The notes under the pieces are model-generated. The model worked only from the letters and a program-made list of their open reading frames with translations. It searched no databases and had not been told where the DNA came from. Below are positions 1-5,194 of a stretch of 5,425 bases of DNA, piece by piece. The position numbers were made by a program, and so were the translations under genes. The stretch spans positions 1 through 5,425 of the forward strand of contig DASWRT010000083.1 in NCBI GenBank assembly GCA_036403035.1. Reading direction: 5' to 3'. Each line of letters opens with the position of its first letter. Within the stretch, counting starts at the first letter, position 1. The DNA is from DASWRT01 sp036403035. GTDB lineage: Bacteria; Pseudomonadota; Alphaproteobacteria; ATCC43930; CGMCC-115725.

Positions 1-1440
1 GATGGCTCCGGCACGCCCGCGATGGACGCCGACATCGCGATCCGCGGCGACCGCATCGCCGCGGTCGGCCACGTGCCGGCTGGCAGCGGCCGCCACGAAA
101 TCGACGCCGCCGGGCGGACGGTCGCGCCCGGCTTCATCGACGTGCATACGCACGACGACCGCGCCCTGCTCGCGACGCCGGGCATGGCGGCGAAGGTCAG
201 CCAGGGCGTCACGACGGTGATCGTCGGCAATTGCGGAATCAGCCTCGCGCCGCTCGTCCCTGGCGCGGACGGCGGCGGCGAACTGGTGCCGCCGCTCGAC
301 CTGATCGGCGAGCGCGGCGATTTCCGCTATGCGCGCTTCGCCGACTACCTCGCAACGCTGGACGCGGCGCCGCCCGCGGTCAACGCCGCCTGCCTCGTCG
401 GGCACGCGACGCTGCGGGTCGGCGCGATGCGCGACCTCGGCCGGCCGGCGGACGGGCGCGAGCTGGCGGTGATGAAGGAGCGGCTCGCCGAGGCGCTCGA
501 TGCCGGCGCGATCGGGATGTCGAGCGGACTCTATTACGCTCCGGCGATGCCGGCGCCGCGCGAGGAGATGACGGCATTGGTGTCGCTGCTGCGGCCGGCC
601 GGCGCGATCTACACGACGCACATGCGCGACGAGGCGGACGGCGTCATGGACAGCCTGGAGGAAACGTTCGGCACCGCCGCTGACGCGGGCGGCGTGCCGG
701 TCGTCGTGTCGCACCACAAGGTCGTCGGCAAGCGCAATTTCGGCCGCACGCGCGAGACGCTGCCGCGCATCGCCGCGGCGGTCGCCGGGCAGGCGGCCGC
801 GCTCGACGCCTATCCTTACCACGCCTCCTCGACCGTGCTGCGCGCCGAAATGATCCCGGTCGCGCTGAAGATCCTGATCACTTGGTCGAAGAGCCATCCG
901 GAGCAGACCGGCCGCACGCTCGCCGAGATCGCCGAGGCGTGGGGCGTGAGCCAGGAAGACGCCGCGGCGCGGTTGCAGCCGGCGGGCGCCATCTACTGGT
1001 CGATGGACGAGGAGGACGTGCGCCGCGTGCTCGCCTTCGAGCATACCATGATCGGCTCGGACGGGCTGCCGCACGACAGCCACCCGCACCCGCGCCTCTG
1101 GGGCTCGTTCCCGCGCGTCCTCGGCCATTACAGCCGCGAGGTCGGGCTGTTCCCGCTGGAGGAGGCGGTGCGGCGCATGACCGGGCTCCCCGCCGCCCGG
1201 TTCGGGTTGACCGGACGCGGCCGGATCGCGCCGGGCGCCTATGCGGATATCACCGTGTTCGACCCGGCGACCGTGATCGACCGTGCGACCTTCGCCGACC
1301 CGGCGACGCCGGCCGCCGGGATCGATCTCGTGCTGGTCAACGGCACGCCGGTCTGGCGCGACGGCGCCGCGACCGATGCCCGCCCCGGCCGCGCGTTGCG
1401 CCGGCAGGCGATGCAGGCGGAAGCCGTCACGCAGAATTAG
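1..1440 (+). CDS. N-acyl-D-amino-acid deacylase (D-aminoacylase), 5' end outside the window
   Basis: Amidohydrolase-superfamily zinc enzyme that removes the acyl group from N-acyl-D-amino acids, giving a carboxylate and a free D-amino acid. The frame is open from base 1 and encodes DGSGTPA before the first internal ATG (base 22). That stretch belongs to the family's N-terminal beta-sandwich, so the true start lies upstream and roughly 10-15 residues are missing. Counting from the Met at base 22, the HTHDD metal motif is at 42-46, the bridging Cys in GNCG at 71, SSGLYY near 167-172, THMRDE with His200, SHHK with His231/232, YPYHASST near 265-272, and the catalytic Asp347 in GSDG. By recall of the Alcaligenes D-aminoacylase structure these match its two His, Cys, two His and Asp active-site set, so the enzyme looks intact. 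Length (at least 479 aa) is normal for the family. A C-terminal segment ending ADITVFDP completes the amidohydrolase fold. Acyl and amino-acid preference cannot be read from the sequence. Confidence 0.93.
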   Translation, partial: DGSGTPAMDADIAIRGDRIAAVGHVPAGSGRHEIDAAGRTVAPGFIDVHTHDDRALLATPGMAAKVSQGVTTVIVGNCGISLAPLVPGADGGGELVPPLDLIGERGDFRYARFADYLATLDAAPPAVNAACLVGHATLRVGAMRDLGRPADGRELAVMKERLAEALDAGAIGMSSGLYYAPAMPAPREEMTALVSLLRPAGAIYTTHMRDEADGVMDSLEETFGTAADAGGVPVVVSHHKVVGKRNFGRTRETLPRIAAAVAGQAAALDAYPYHASSTVLRAEMIPVALKILITWSKSHPEQTGRTLAEIAEAWGVSQEDAAARLQPAGAIYWSMDEEDVRRVLAFEHTMIGSDGLPHDSHPHPRLWGSFPRVLGHYSREVGLFPLEEAVRRMTGLPAARFGLTGRGRIAPGAYADITVFDPATVIDRATFADPATPAAGIDLVLVNGTPVWRDGAATDARPGRALRRQAMQAEAVTQN

Positions 1441-1460
1441 CCGCTCGGGGGAATTCACGC

Positions 1461-1479
1461 AGGGAACGGCGTTTTCCCT
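1461..1479 (+). terminator. Weak hairpin 3' of the deacylase gene
   Basis: AGGGAA (1461-1466) and TTCCCT (1474-1479) form a 6-bp stem with a 7-base loop, 21 bases after the deacylase stop. No T-run follows, so a classical intrinsic terminator is not shown. It could be a weak terminator, an mRNA 3'-end protecting stem, or chance. Confidence 0.25.
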
Positions 1480-1508
1480 ATGCGGGCTTTGCTCAGCGCC
1501 ACCCGCAT
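1480..1508 (+). other. Inverted repeat in the leader of the small ORF
   Basis: ATGCGGG (1480-1486) pairs with CCCGCAT (1502-1508) across a 15-base loop. The repeat ends 8 bases before the Shine-Dalgarno of the gene starting at 1528, so in RNA it would lie just upstream of the ribosome site without covering it. No function can be assigned. Confidence 0.3.
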
Positions 1509-1515
1509 GCAATCC

Positions 1516-1523
1516 AGGAGAGA
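1516..1523 (+). promoter_or_regulatory. Shine-Dalgarno that fixes the GTG start at 1528
   Basis: AGGAGAGA lies upstream of the GTG at 1528, with 7 bases between the AGGAG core (1516-1520) and the start codon. No comparable site precedes the in-frame ATGs at 1480 and 1507, so the GTG is the preferred start. Confidence 0.6.
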
Positions 1524-1527
1524 CGCC

Positions 1528-1779
1528 GTGACAAAAACCCCCGATGCCGAGGACGTCGACACACCGAAGCAAGGCAAAGCCGATCCTGCGTCGACGACGG
1601 TGGGCGGCGCCGAAGCGCAGCCAGCGAACCGCTTCCGCGAGCAGGCGGACGCGCCCACCATCCGGACGCTGGCGAGCGGCGCCTATGGCATCAAGCGGCG
1701 TCAGGATTCCGGCAACTCGGACACCGCTGACGGTGCCGATCCGGCACCCGGCACCGGCAAGGCCGGCGGAGGAAGCTGA
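1528..1779 (+). CDS. Small hydrophilic protein of unknown function (83 aa)
   Basis: I do not recognise this protein. The chosen GTG start has a strong Shine-Dalgarno; in-frame ATGs at 1480 and 1507 would add 16 or 9 residues but lack one. The product is rich in Asp, Ala, Gly, Thr, Pro, Lys and Arg, has no membrane segment, signal peptide or cysteine, and has few hydrophobic residues, so it is probably disordered. The only patch that looks potentially structured is around residues 43-58, between DAPTIRTLAS and GAYGIKRR. The end is low complexity (PAPGTGKAGGGS). It sits 88 bp after the deacylase and 88 bp before sugE on the same strand. The tail and stop lie inside a 16-bp tandem duplication. 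Coding status rests on the ribosome site and open frame only; a spurious ORF in GC-rich DNA is possible. Confidence 0.5.
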   Translation: MTKTPDAEDVDTPKQGKADPASTTVGGAEAQPANRFREQADAPTIRTLASGAYGIKRRQDSGNSDTADGADPAPGTGKAGGGS

Positions 1780-1802
1780 GCGAGCCGGAAGCTGAGCGAG
1801 CC
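1771..1802 (+). repeat. Perfect 16-bp tandem duplication
   Basis: GGAAGCTGAGCGAGCC occurs twice head-to-tail, at 1771-1786 and 1787-1802, with no mismatch. The first copy holds the final Ser codon and TGA stop (1777-1779) of the small ORF; the second is untranslated. Sixteen is not a multiple of three, so the duplication could not sit inside a frame without shifting it. The identity of the copies suggests a recent slippage event. Confidence 0.95.
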
Positions 1803-1824
1803 TACCGCCCACCGGCGCCCTTCC

Positions 1825-1858
1825 TATATACGACCGCGACGAGGCGGACGGAGGCGTC
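1825..1858 (+). promoter_or_regulatory. Possible -10 element and two small hairpins in the sugE leader
   Basis: TATATA (1825-1830) is the only AT-rich stretch upstream of sugE and could be a -10 box; no good -35 is seen about 17 bp upstream. Two short stems follow: CCGC (1834-1837) with GCGG (1844-1847) around loop GACGAG, and GACG (1847-1850) with CGTC (1855-1858) around loop GAGG. They share G1847, so they cannot both form fully. The GGAGG at 1850-1854 is the best Shine-Dalgarno, lies mostly in the second loop, and is 13 bases from the ATG, a long spacing. Confidence 0.3.
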
Positions 1859-1867
1859 GGACGGGCG

Positions 1868-2197
1868 ATGGCGTGGATCTATCTGGCGGCGGCAGGGCTG
1901 CTCGAAGTGGGCTGGGCGATCGGGCTCAAATACACTGAGGGCTTCACCAAGCTGCTGCCGAGCGTATTGACCGGCGCCGCGATGGTCGGCAGCATGCTCC
2001 TGCTCTCGCTAGCCGTGCGTACGCTGCCAATCGGCACCGCCTACGCCGTCTGGGTCGGGATCGGCGCATTCGGGACGGCCCTCCTCGGCATCGTCCTTTT
2101 CGGCGAGCCCCGCGACGTCCTGCGCGTGTTCTTCCTCGTGCTGCTCGCGGTCTCGATCGTCGGCCTGAAGCTCAGCACGACCGGAGAAGGCGCCTGA
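1868..2197 (+). CDS. sugE: SMR-family guanidinium exporter (Gdx/SugE type)
   Basis: Small multidrug resistance protein of the Gdx (SugE) branch: an inner-membrane dual-topology dimer that exports guanidinium, and in some members quaternary ammonium compounds, in exchange for protons. At 109 aa it is full length. Four hydrophobic segments are visible at about residues 2-20, 29-50, 57-78 and 84-103. The essential membrane glutamate is Glu13 in helix 1, and the residues known to line the guanidinium site in characterised Gdx proteins are present: Trp16, Ser42, Tyr59 and Trp62. The conserved GLKYTEGFT, LPIGTAYAVWVGIG and GIVLFGEP segments favour Gdx over EmrE-type drug pumps. The ATG at 1868 gives the canonical MAWIYL start. 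Many gdx genes sit under guanidine riboswitches, but no convincing one is seen here. The gene converges on the PLP-enzyme gene, with stops 15 bp apart. Confidence 0.95.
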   Translation: MAWIYLAAAGLLEVGWAIGLKYTEGFTKLLPSVLTGAAMVGSMLLLSLAVRTLPIGTAYAVWVGIGAFGTALLGIVLFGEPRDVLRVFFLVLLAVSIVGLKLSTTGEGA

Positions 2198-2205
2198 CCG
2201 GCGCC
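2189..2205. terminator. Symmetrical hairpin between convergent genes
   Basis: GGCGCC (2189-2194), loop TGACC, GGCGCC (2200-2205): a perfect 6-bp all-GC stem whose loop contains the sugE stop codon (2195-2197). It reads as the same stem on both strands and lies between the convergent ends of sugE and the PLP-enzyme gene. No T-run flanks it on either side, so it is at best a bidirectional pausing or RNA-end-protecting structure. Confidence 0.35.
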
Positions 2206-2212
2206 GCTGCCG

Positions 2213-3367
2213 TCACCGCTTCCCTCGCGCGTTGACCGGCCAGATCTCCTCCAGCGTGTCGCCGCGCAGCACGTGGTAGACGTCGTGCAGGTTGACGGTC
2301 GGGTCGCAGTGGGGCGTCATCCATTCGACGCGGTCGCCGAGGTCGGGCGGCGCCGCGCCCGGCGCCAGCACGAGCTTGCCGTGCTCGTCGCCGAACCGCT
2401 CGTAGCGGCTGCCGGCCGGCGCGCCTGACAGCAGCTCCGGCTGCGGTCCGTCGGTCGCGAAGCATTTGAGGCCGCCGTCGACGCTGACGAAGCCCATCGG
2501 CGCGGCATTGACGCTGACCACGGCGGTCTGGACGAACAAAGCCGTCTCGAACGGCGGGCCGTTGCGGCCGTCCGCCATCACCTGCTGGTACTCGACGTCC
2601 ATGAAGACGTAGGACCCGCATTGCAGCTCGGTGAAGACATGCGCCTCGGGATCGAGGTCGAAGGTGCCGGTGCCGGCGCCGGTGACGATCTCGATCGACG
2701 CGCCGATGTCGCGGGCACGCGCCACCAGCGCCGCCAGCCGGTCGAGCCGTTCCAGCGCGACGCGACGCCGCTCCTCGCGGCCGGCGATGTGCTGGACGTT
2801 GCCGGAGTAATGCTGGATTCCGCGCAGCCGCAGCCCCTCCGCCGCCATCGCCTGCCGCGCCAGCGCGAGCAGCGACGCCTCGTCGGCGACCCCGGTGCGG
2901 TGATAGCCGGCCGCGCAGTCGATCAGCACGTCGAGCTGCTTGCCCCATTTCTGCGCCGCCGCATCGAGGTCCGCGAGGTTCCGCGGATGGTCGACGACGA
3001 CCATCAGCCCGTCATGGGCGCAGCCGTTCAGCGCGGCGAGCCGGGCGATCTTGACCGGCGTCACAACCGGCGACGTGACGAGCACCCCCTTGATGCCGCC
3101 GCGCACCATCACCTCGGCCTCTCCGAGCGTCGCGCAGGAGATGCCGATCGCGCCGGCCTCCTGCTGGAGCTTGGCGACGCGGACGGATTTGTGCGTCTTG
3201 GCGTGCGGGCGCAGTCCGAGCCCGATGGCGGCGGCGTGCGCCGCCATCGCGGCGATGTTGCGGTCGAGCGCGTCGCGATCGATGCAGAGCGCCGGTGTGT
3301 CGAGCAGCGACCGGCTGCCGGGCACCCCGACAAGATGTGCGTTCGGGCCGAGGGAGTAATCGGTCAT
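2213..3367 (-). CDS. DSD1-family PLP enzyme, probable D-threonine aldolase
   Basis: Fold-type III (alanine-racemase-like) pyridoxal-phosphate enzyme of 384 aa, the usual length. Family members are metal-dependent D-threonine aldolases (beta-hydroxy D-amino acid to glycine plus aldehyde) or D-serine dehydratases (D-serine to pyruvate and ammonia). The N-terminal TIM-barrel segment carries PHAKTHK at 54-60 with Lys57 as the Schiff-base lysine. Downstream are DCAAGYHRTG (150-159), HYSGN (186-190), a glycine-rich TGAGTGTFDLDP phosphate-region motif (229-240) and the C-terminal metal site PHCDPTVNLHD (352-362), with His353 and Asp355. An H-x-D metal pair is what I recall for D-threonine aldolase, whereas eukaryotic D-serine dehydratase has H-x-C; His353 is followed by Cys354 and then Asp355, favouring the aldolase. 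The frame is open upstream to 3739, but this ATG gives the conserved N terminus and has GGAG 8 bases upstream (3376-3379). Exact substrate is inferred. Confidence 0.88.
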   Translation of the reverse strand: MTDYSLGPNAHLVGVPGSRSLLDTPALCIDRDALDRNIAAMAAHAAAIGLGLRPHAKTHKSVRVAKLQQEAGAIGISCATLGEAEVMVRGGIKGVLVTSPVVTPVKIARLAALNGCAHDGLMVVVDHPRNLADLDAAAQKWGKQLDVLIDCAAGYHRTGVADEASLLALARQAMAAEGLRLRGIQHYSGNVQHIAGREERRRVALERLDRLAALVARARDIGASIEIVTGAGTGTFDLDPEAHVFTELQCGSYVFMDVEYQQVMADGRNGPPFETALFVQTAVVSVNAAPMGFVSVDGGLKCFATDGPQPELLSGAPAGSRYERFGDEHGKLVLAPGAAPPDLGDRVEWMTPHCDPTVNLHDVYHVLRGDTLEEIWPVNARGKR

Positions 3368-3375
3368 CGCGGCAG

Positions 3376-3379
3376 CTCC
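3376..3379 (-). promoter_or_regulatory. Shine-Dalgarno for the PLP-enzyme gene
   Basis: On the minus strand GGAG lies 8 bases before the ATG at 3367-3365. It decides the start, because the same frame stays open for 124 more codons upstream with no family similarity there. Confidence 0.6.
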
Positions 3380-3410
3380 GCCAATATCTCTCTCCGACAA
3401 TCCATCTGAC

Positions 3411-3425
3411 GGCACGGCACGGCAC
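3411..3425. repeat. Three tandem GGCAC pentamers
   Basis: GGCACGGCACGGCAC is three perfect copies of a 5-bp unit, about 44 bp upstream of the PLP-enzyme start. It may be simple slippage sequence; no known binding site is recognised. Confidence 0.8.
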
Positions 3426-3583
3426 GCGCCGGCCGCGGGTGAGCCTTGCTTTCCGCAGCCCGGCGTCAAGGGGCAAACCGTGGCCTGAGCGCAAGAGCGT
3501 CGTCCCGCCCCGCCCGCACCGGCTGGTCGTGGGCAGGACGGCGGAGACCGCAGTTTAGCGGGAGATGCCGGGGTATGTCCGAC

Positions 3584-3613
3584 TTGAAATCCGCGATGCG
3601 CGGGTTGCAGAAT
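3584..3613 (+). promoter_or_regulatory. Candidate sigma-70-type promoter for the lipoprotein gene
   Basis: TTGAAA (3584-3589) and CAGAAT (3608-3613) are separated by 18 bp. The first matches the -35 consensus at four of six bases, and the second matches the -10 consensus TATAAT at four of six. If used, transcription would start near 3620, giving a leader of roughly 55-60 bases before the GTG at 3678. The match is moderate and the element overlaps two inverted repeats. Confidence 0.3.
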
Positions 3614-3647
3614 TCCGCAATCGGAAGTGGCGGCGCGATATCGCGCC
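3589..3647. repeat. Three consecutive inverted repeats upstream of the lipoprotein gene
   Basis: (a) 3589-3605: CCGCG-ATG-CGCGG, extended by one G:T and one A:T pair. (b) 3605-3620: TTGCAGAATTCCGCAA, 7 of 8 pairs matching around GAATTC. (c) 3632-3647: GGCGCGATATCGCGCC, a perfect 16-bp palindrome. The centres of b and c are 27 bp apart. Perfect even-length palindromes suit dimeric DNA-binding proteins better than RNA hairpins, since b and c have no natural loop. Position next to a candidate promoter suggests operators, but no regulator family is recognised. Confidence 0.6.
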
Positions 3648-3666
3648 CCCGGCCCGAACGGAACGC

Positions 3667-3672
3667 GGGAGA
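3667..3672 (+). promoter_or_regulatory. Shine-Dalgarno that fixes the GTG start at 3678
   Basis: GGGAGA lies 5 bases before the GTG at 3678-3680. The alternative in-frame GTG at 3627 has no comparable site and would put 17 mostly polar residues before the signal peptide, so 3678 is preferred. Confidence 0.6.
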
Positions 3673-3677
3673 ACCTT

Positions 3678-4652
3678 GTGGGCGCCTGGAGCCGCTTCCT
3701 TGCCGCCGCCGTCCTGTCGGCCGCCCTTGCCGGCTGCATGCCGCCTCCGCCCGCCTCCGAGGGGCCGGTCGCCTACCCCGCCGACGTACGCACGATCGGC
3801 GGATACCGGATCGAGGTCCGCAACCTGTTCGAGCGCAAGAGCGCCGGCGGCGGCGATGCCGGCGGTGAAGCGGCGGAGGACGAACCGCTCGACCGCCAGG
3901 AGCTGCGCATCCTCCGCGGCGGCCAGGAATTGGCGAAGGTCGAGGACGCCAAGATCGACTATTTCGGCGGCGCGCTCAGTGACTTCGACCGCAGCGACAA
4001 GCGCAACCTCGTGCCCGCCATCGGCGGCAGCGTCACCGGCGCGGCCGAGCCGGAGCTGGCCGTCGAAAGCTACTCCGGCGGCGCGCATTGCTGCACGACG
4101 GTCCATCTCTTCAGGCTGGGCGCCGAACGGCCCCAGCCGCTGGGCACGATCGAGGGCGGCAACTTCCCCGTGGCGTTCCGGCAGCTCGACAAGGATCCGG
4201 CGCTGGAGGCGGCGACGTACGACAACGCCTTCGCCTATTGGAAGGCGAGCTTCGCCGAGTCGGTGGCGCCGCCGGTGATCCTGAAGTTCGATCCGGCCTC
4301 GGAGCGGTACCGCTTCGCGTCGGCGCTGATGCGCGCCCCGGCGCCGAACGCTGCGGCGCTGAAGCGGAAGGCGCAGGCGATCCGCCGCGACCGGCAGTGG
4401 AAGCAGCGCGGGGACGGCGACGAGAACATCCCGCCCGCGCTGTGGGACGAGATGCTGACGCTGATCTATTCCGGTAATGGCGCTGCGGCGGATGCGCTGT
4501 TGCGGCAGGCATGGCCGCGCGACGCGACGACGCGCGCGGTTTTCCGGCATGAGCTGATCGACTGCCAGCTTCGGCGCAGCATGTACTGGCCGGACATTGC
4601 CGCGATAAACAACTGGCGGGCCGATCCGCCGGGCGCGGACTGCCCCGACTAG
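3678..4652 (+). CDS. Predicted outer-membrane lipoprotein of unknown function (SGGAHCC motif)
   Basis: I do not recognise a named family. The 324-aa product begins with a short lipoprotein signal: Arg6, a hydrophobic stretch at 7-18, and the lipobox LAGC at 17-20 with Cys20 as the lipidated residue. Met rather than Asp follows the Cys, so outer-membrane sorting is expected. A Pro-rich linker (22-25) precedes the mature domain. The most distinctive segment is ESYSGGAHCCTTVHLFRLG at about 130-148 with adjacent Cys138/Cys139, set in alternating beta-strand-like sequence. Residues around 220-250 are Lys/Arg-rich, and the C-terminal part is helical-looking (PALWDEMLTLIYSG, then a HELIDCQLRRS segment). 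Cys296 and Cys322 could pair with Cys138/139 in the periplasm. The protein is probably a periplasm-facing, membrane-anchored globular domain. It overlaps the convergent Uma2 gene by 4 bp. Unusually for its place, it has a palindrome cluster upstream. Confidence 0.8.
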   Translation: MGAWSRFLAAAVLSAALAGCMPPPPASEGPVAYPADVRTIGGYRIEVRNLFERKSAGGGDAGGEAAEDEPLDRQELRILRGGQELAKVEDAKIDYFGGALSDFDRSDKRNLVPAIGGSVTGAAEPELAVESYSGGAHCCTTVHLFRLGAERPQPLGTIEGGNFPVAFRQLDKDPALEAATYDNAFAYWKASFAESVAPPVILKFDPASERYRFASALMRAPAPNAAALKRKAQAIRRDRQWKQRGDGDENIPPALWDEMLTLIYSGNGAAADALLRQAWPRDATTRAVFRHELIDCQLRRSMYWPDIAAINNWRADPPGADCPD

Positions 4653-5188
4653 AGATCCGTGCCGGCGTAGATCGCGTCGAAGCCGAGCGTCGCGCCGACG
4701 GACTCAAGCTCGACGCGGCCTTCGGTCTGCGACGTGACGATCCAGGCGGTCCCAGCACGCCGCCAAAGCTGTACCTCGCGCGCCGCGGACGAGATGAGCA
4801 GGATCTCGCGGATACTCTCGATCGCGCAGTAGTCGGGAACCTTGCGCCCGCGGTCGTGCGTCTCGGTCGACGGCGACAGCACCTCGACGATCAGTGTGGG
4901 CGAAGGCACGTGAACCGTGCCCGATGGCGGAGCGCAGGTCACGGCCAGATCGGCTTGATAGTAGGTATCGCCAAGATCGGGAATCCGTATGCCAGCTCTT
5001 ATGAGGATGCGCCAAGGCCGCTGAAGCTGGTTGCCGACCGCAATACCGACACTGGCCACAAGCGCTCCGTGGCGTTCGGAAAAACGCTCCATCGGCATGA
5101 TCTCGCCCGTGACCAACTCGTAGAGACGGTCCGTCCCGTCATCCCATGACAGGAACTCGTCCACCGTCATCCGCTTAGAGTTGTTCAT
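4649..5188 (-). CDS. Uma2-family (DUF820) putative endonuclease
   Basis: Member of the Uma2/DUF820 family, a restriction-endonuclease-like (PD-(D/E)xK) fold widespread in bacteria whose cellular role is not established. At 179 aa it is complete. Visible family features: MTVDEFLSW (7-15), the RLYELVTGE strand (21-29), His40 after SER, the acidic QADLAVTC strand (78-85) with Asp80, the VEVLSPSTE core (101-109) with Glu102, and DRGRK with Lys116. Asp80, Glu102 and Lys116 are the probable catalytic set. The residue before Asp80 is Ala where Pro is usual. C-terminal REVQLWRR (137-144) and the final beta-rich segment are typical. The start at 5188 is taken as the longest ATG; Met7 (5170) is an alternative because neither has a good Shine-Dalgarno. 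It lies 42 bp downstream of an ABC-ATPase gene on the same strand and overlaps the lipoprotein stop. No antitoxin-like or methylase partner is adjacent. Confidence 0.88.
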   Translation of the reverse strand: MNNSKRMTVDEFLSWDDGTDRLYELVTGEIMPMERFSERHGALVASVGIAVGNQLQRPWRILIRAGIRIPDLGDTYYQADLAVTCAPPSGTVHVPSPTLIVEVLSPSTETHDRGRKVPDYCAIESIREILLISSAAREVQLWRRAGTAWIVTSQTEGRVELESVGATLGFDAIYAGTDL

Positions 5189-5194
5189 GCCACA

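Larger units (their letters stand above)
3368..3677. other. 310-bp divergent intergenic region
   Basis: This region lies between the start of the PLP-enzyme gene (-) and the start of the lipoprotein gene (+) and must hold the promoters of both. I see no gene in it: the open frames crossing it encode Arg/Pro/Ala-rich sequence typical of GC-rich non-coding frames. It contains a triple GGCAC repeat (3411-3425) and, on the right, three consecutive inverted repeats (3589-3647). AT content is locally higher around 3381-3400 and 3584-3620, where promoters would be expected. Confidence 0.7.

Noticed and set aside
22..24. ATG at 22 as the true start of the deacylase
   Set aside because: Bases 1-21 are in frame and encode DGSGTPA, part of the conserved N-terminal strand region of D-aminoacylases, so translation begins upstream of the window.
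882..1730. Plus-strand open frame (282 codons) overlapping the deacylase and the small ORF
   Set aside because: Out of frame with the conserved deacylase, extremely Arg-rich, and it runs through the real stop and the next gene.
1780..1867. Guanidine-I, -II or -III riboswitch upstream of sugE
   Set aside because: Only one possible stem has ACGA in its loop, and it is flanked by a G-G mismatch. The second ACGR hairpin needed for class II is missing, and the conserved class I and III segments are not found.
2621..3409. Plus-strand open frame (262 codons) opposite the PLP-enzyme gene
   Set aside because: Arg/Asp-rich sequence complementary to a clear family member on the other strand; no domain and no ribosome site.
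3444..3471. CCTTG / CAAGG inverted repeat in the intergenic region
   Set aside because: Only 5 bp with an 18-base loop, no T-run and no gene end nearby; indistinguishable from chance.
3627..3677. Upstream GTG start (3627) for the lipoprotein
   Set aside because: It would put 17 mostly polar residues before the hydrophobic signal, has no Shine-Dalgarno and overlaps the 16-bp palindrome. The GTG at 3678 follows GGGAGA at 5 bases.
3368..3739. N-terminal extension of the PLP enzyme to 508 residues
   Set aside because: The extra 124 codons show no family similarity, overlap the divergent lipoprotein start and lack a ribosome site. The ATG at 3367 has GGAG 8 bases upstream.
3555..4550. Long minus-strand open frame (331 codons) opposite the lipoprotein gene
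   Set aside because: Its product is Arg/Ala/Gly-rich with no recognisable domain, as expected of an antisense shadow in GC-rich DNA. The plus-strand frame has a signal peptide, a lipobox and a ribosome site.
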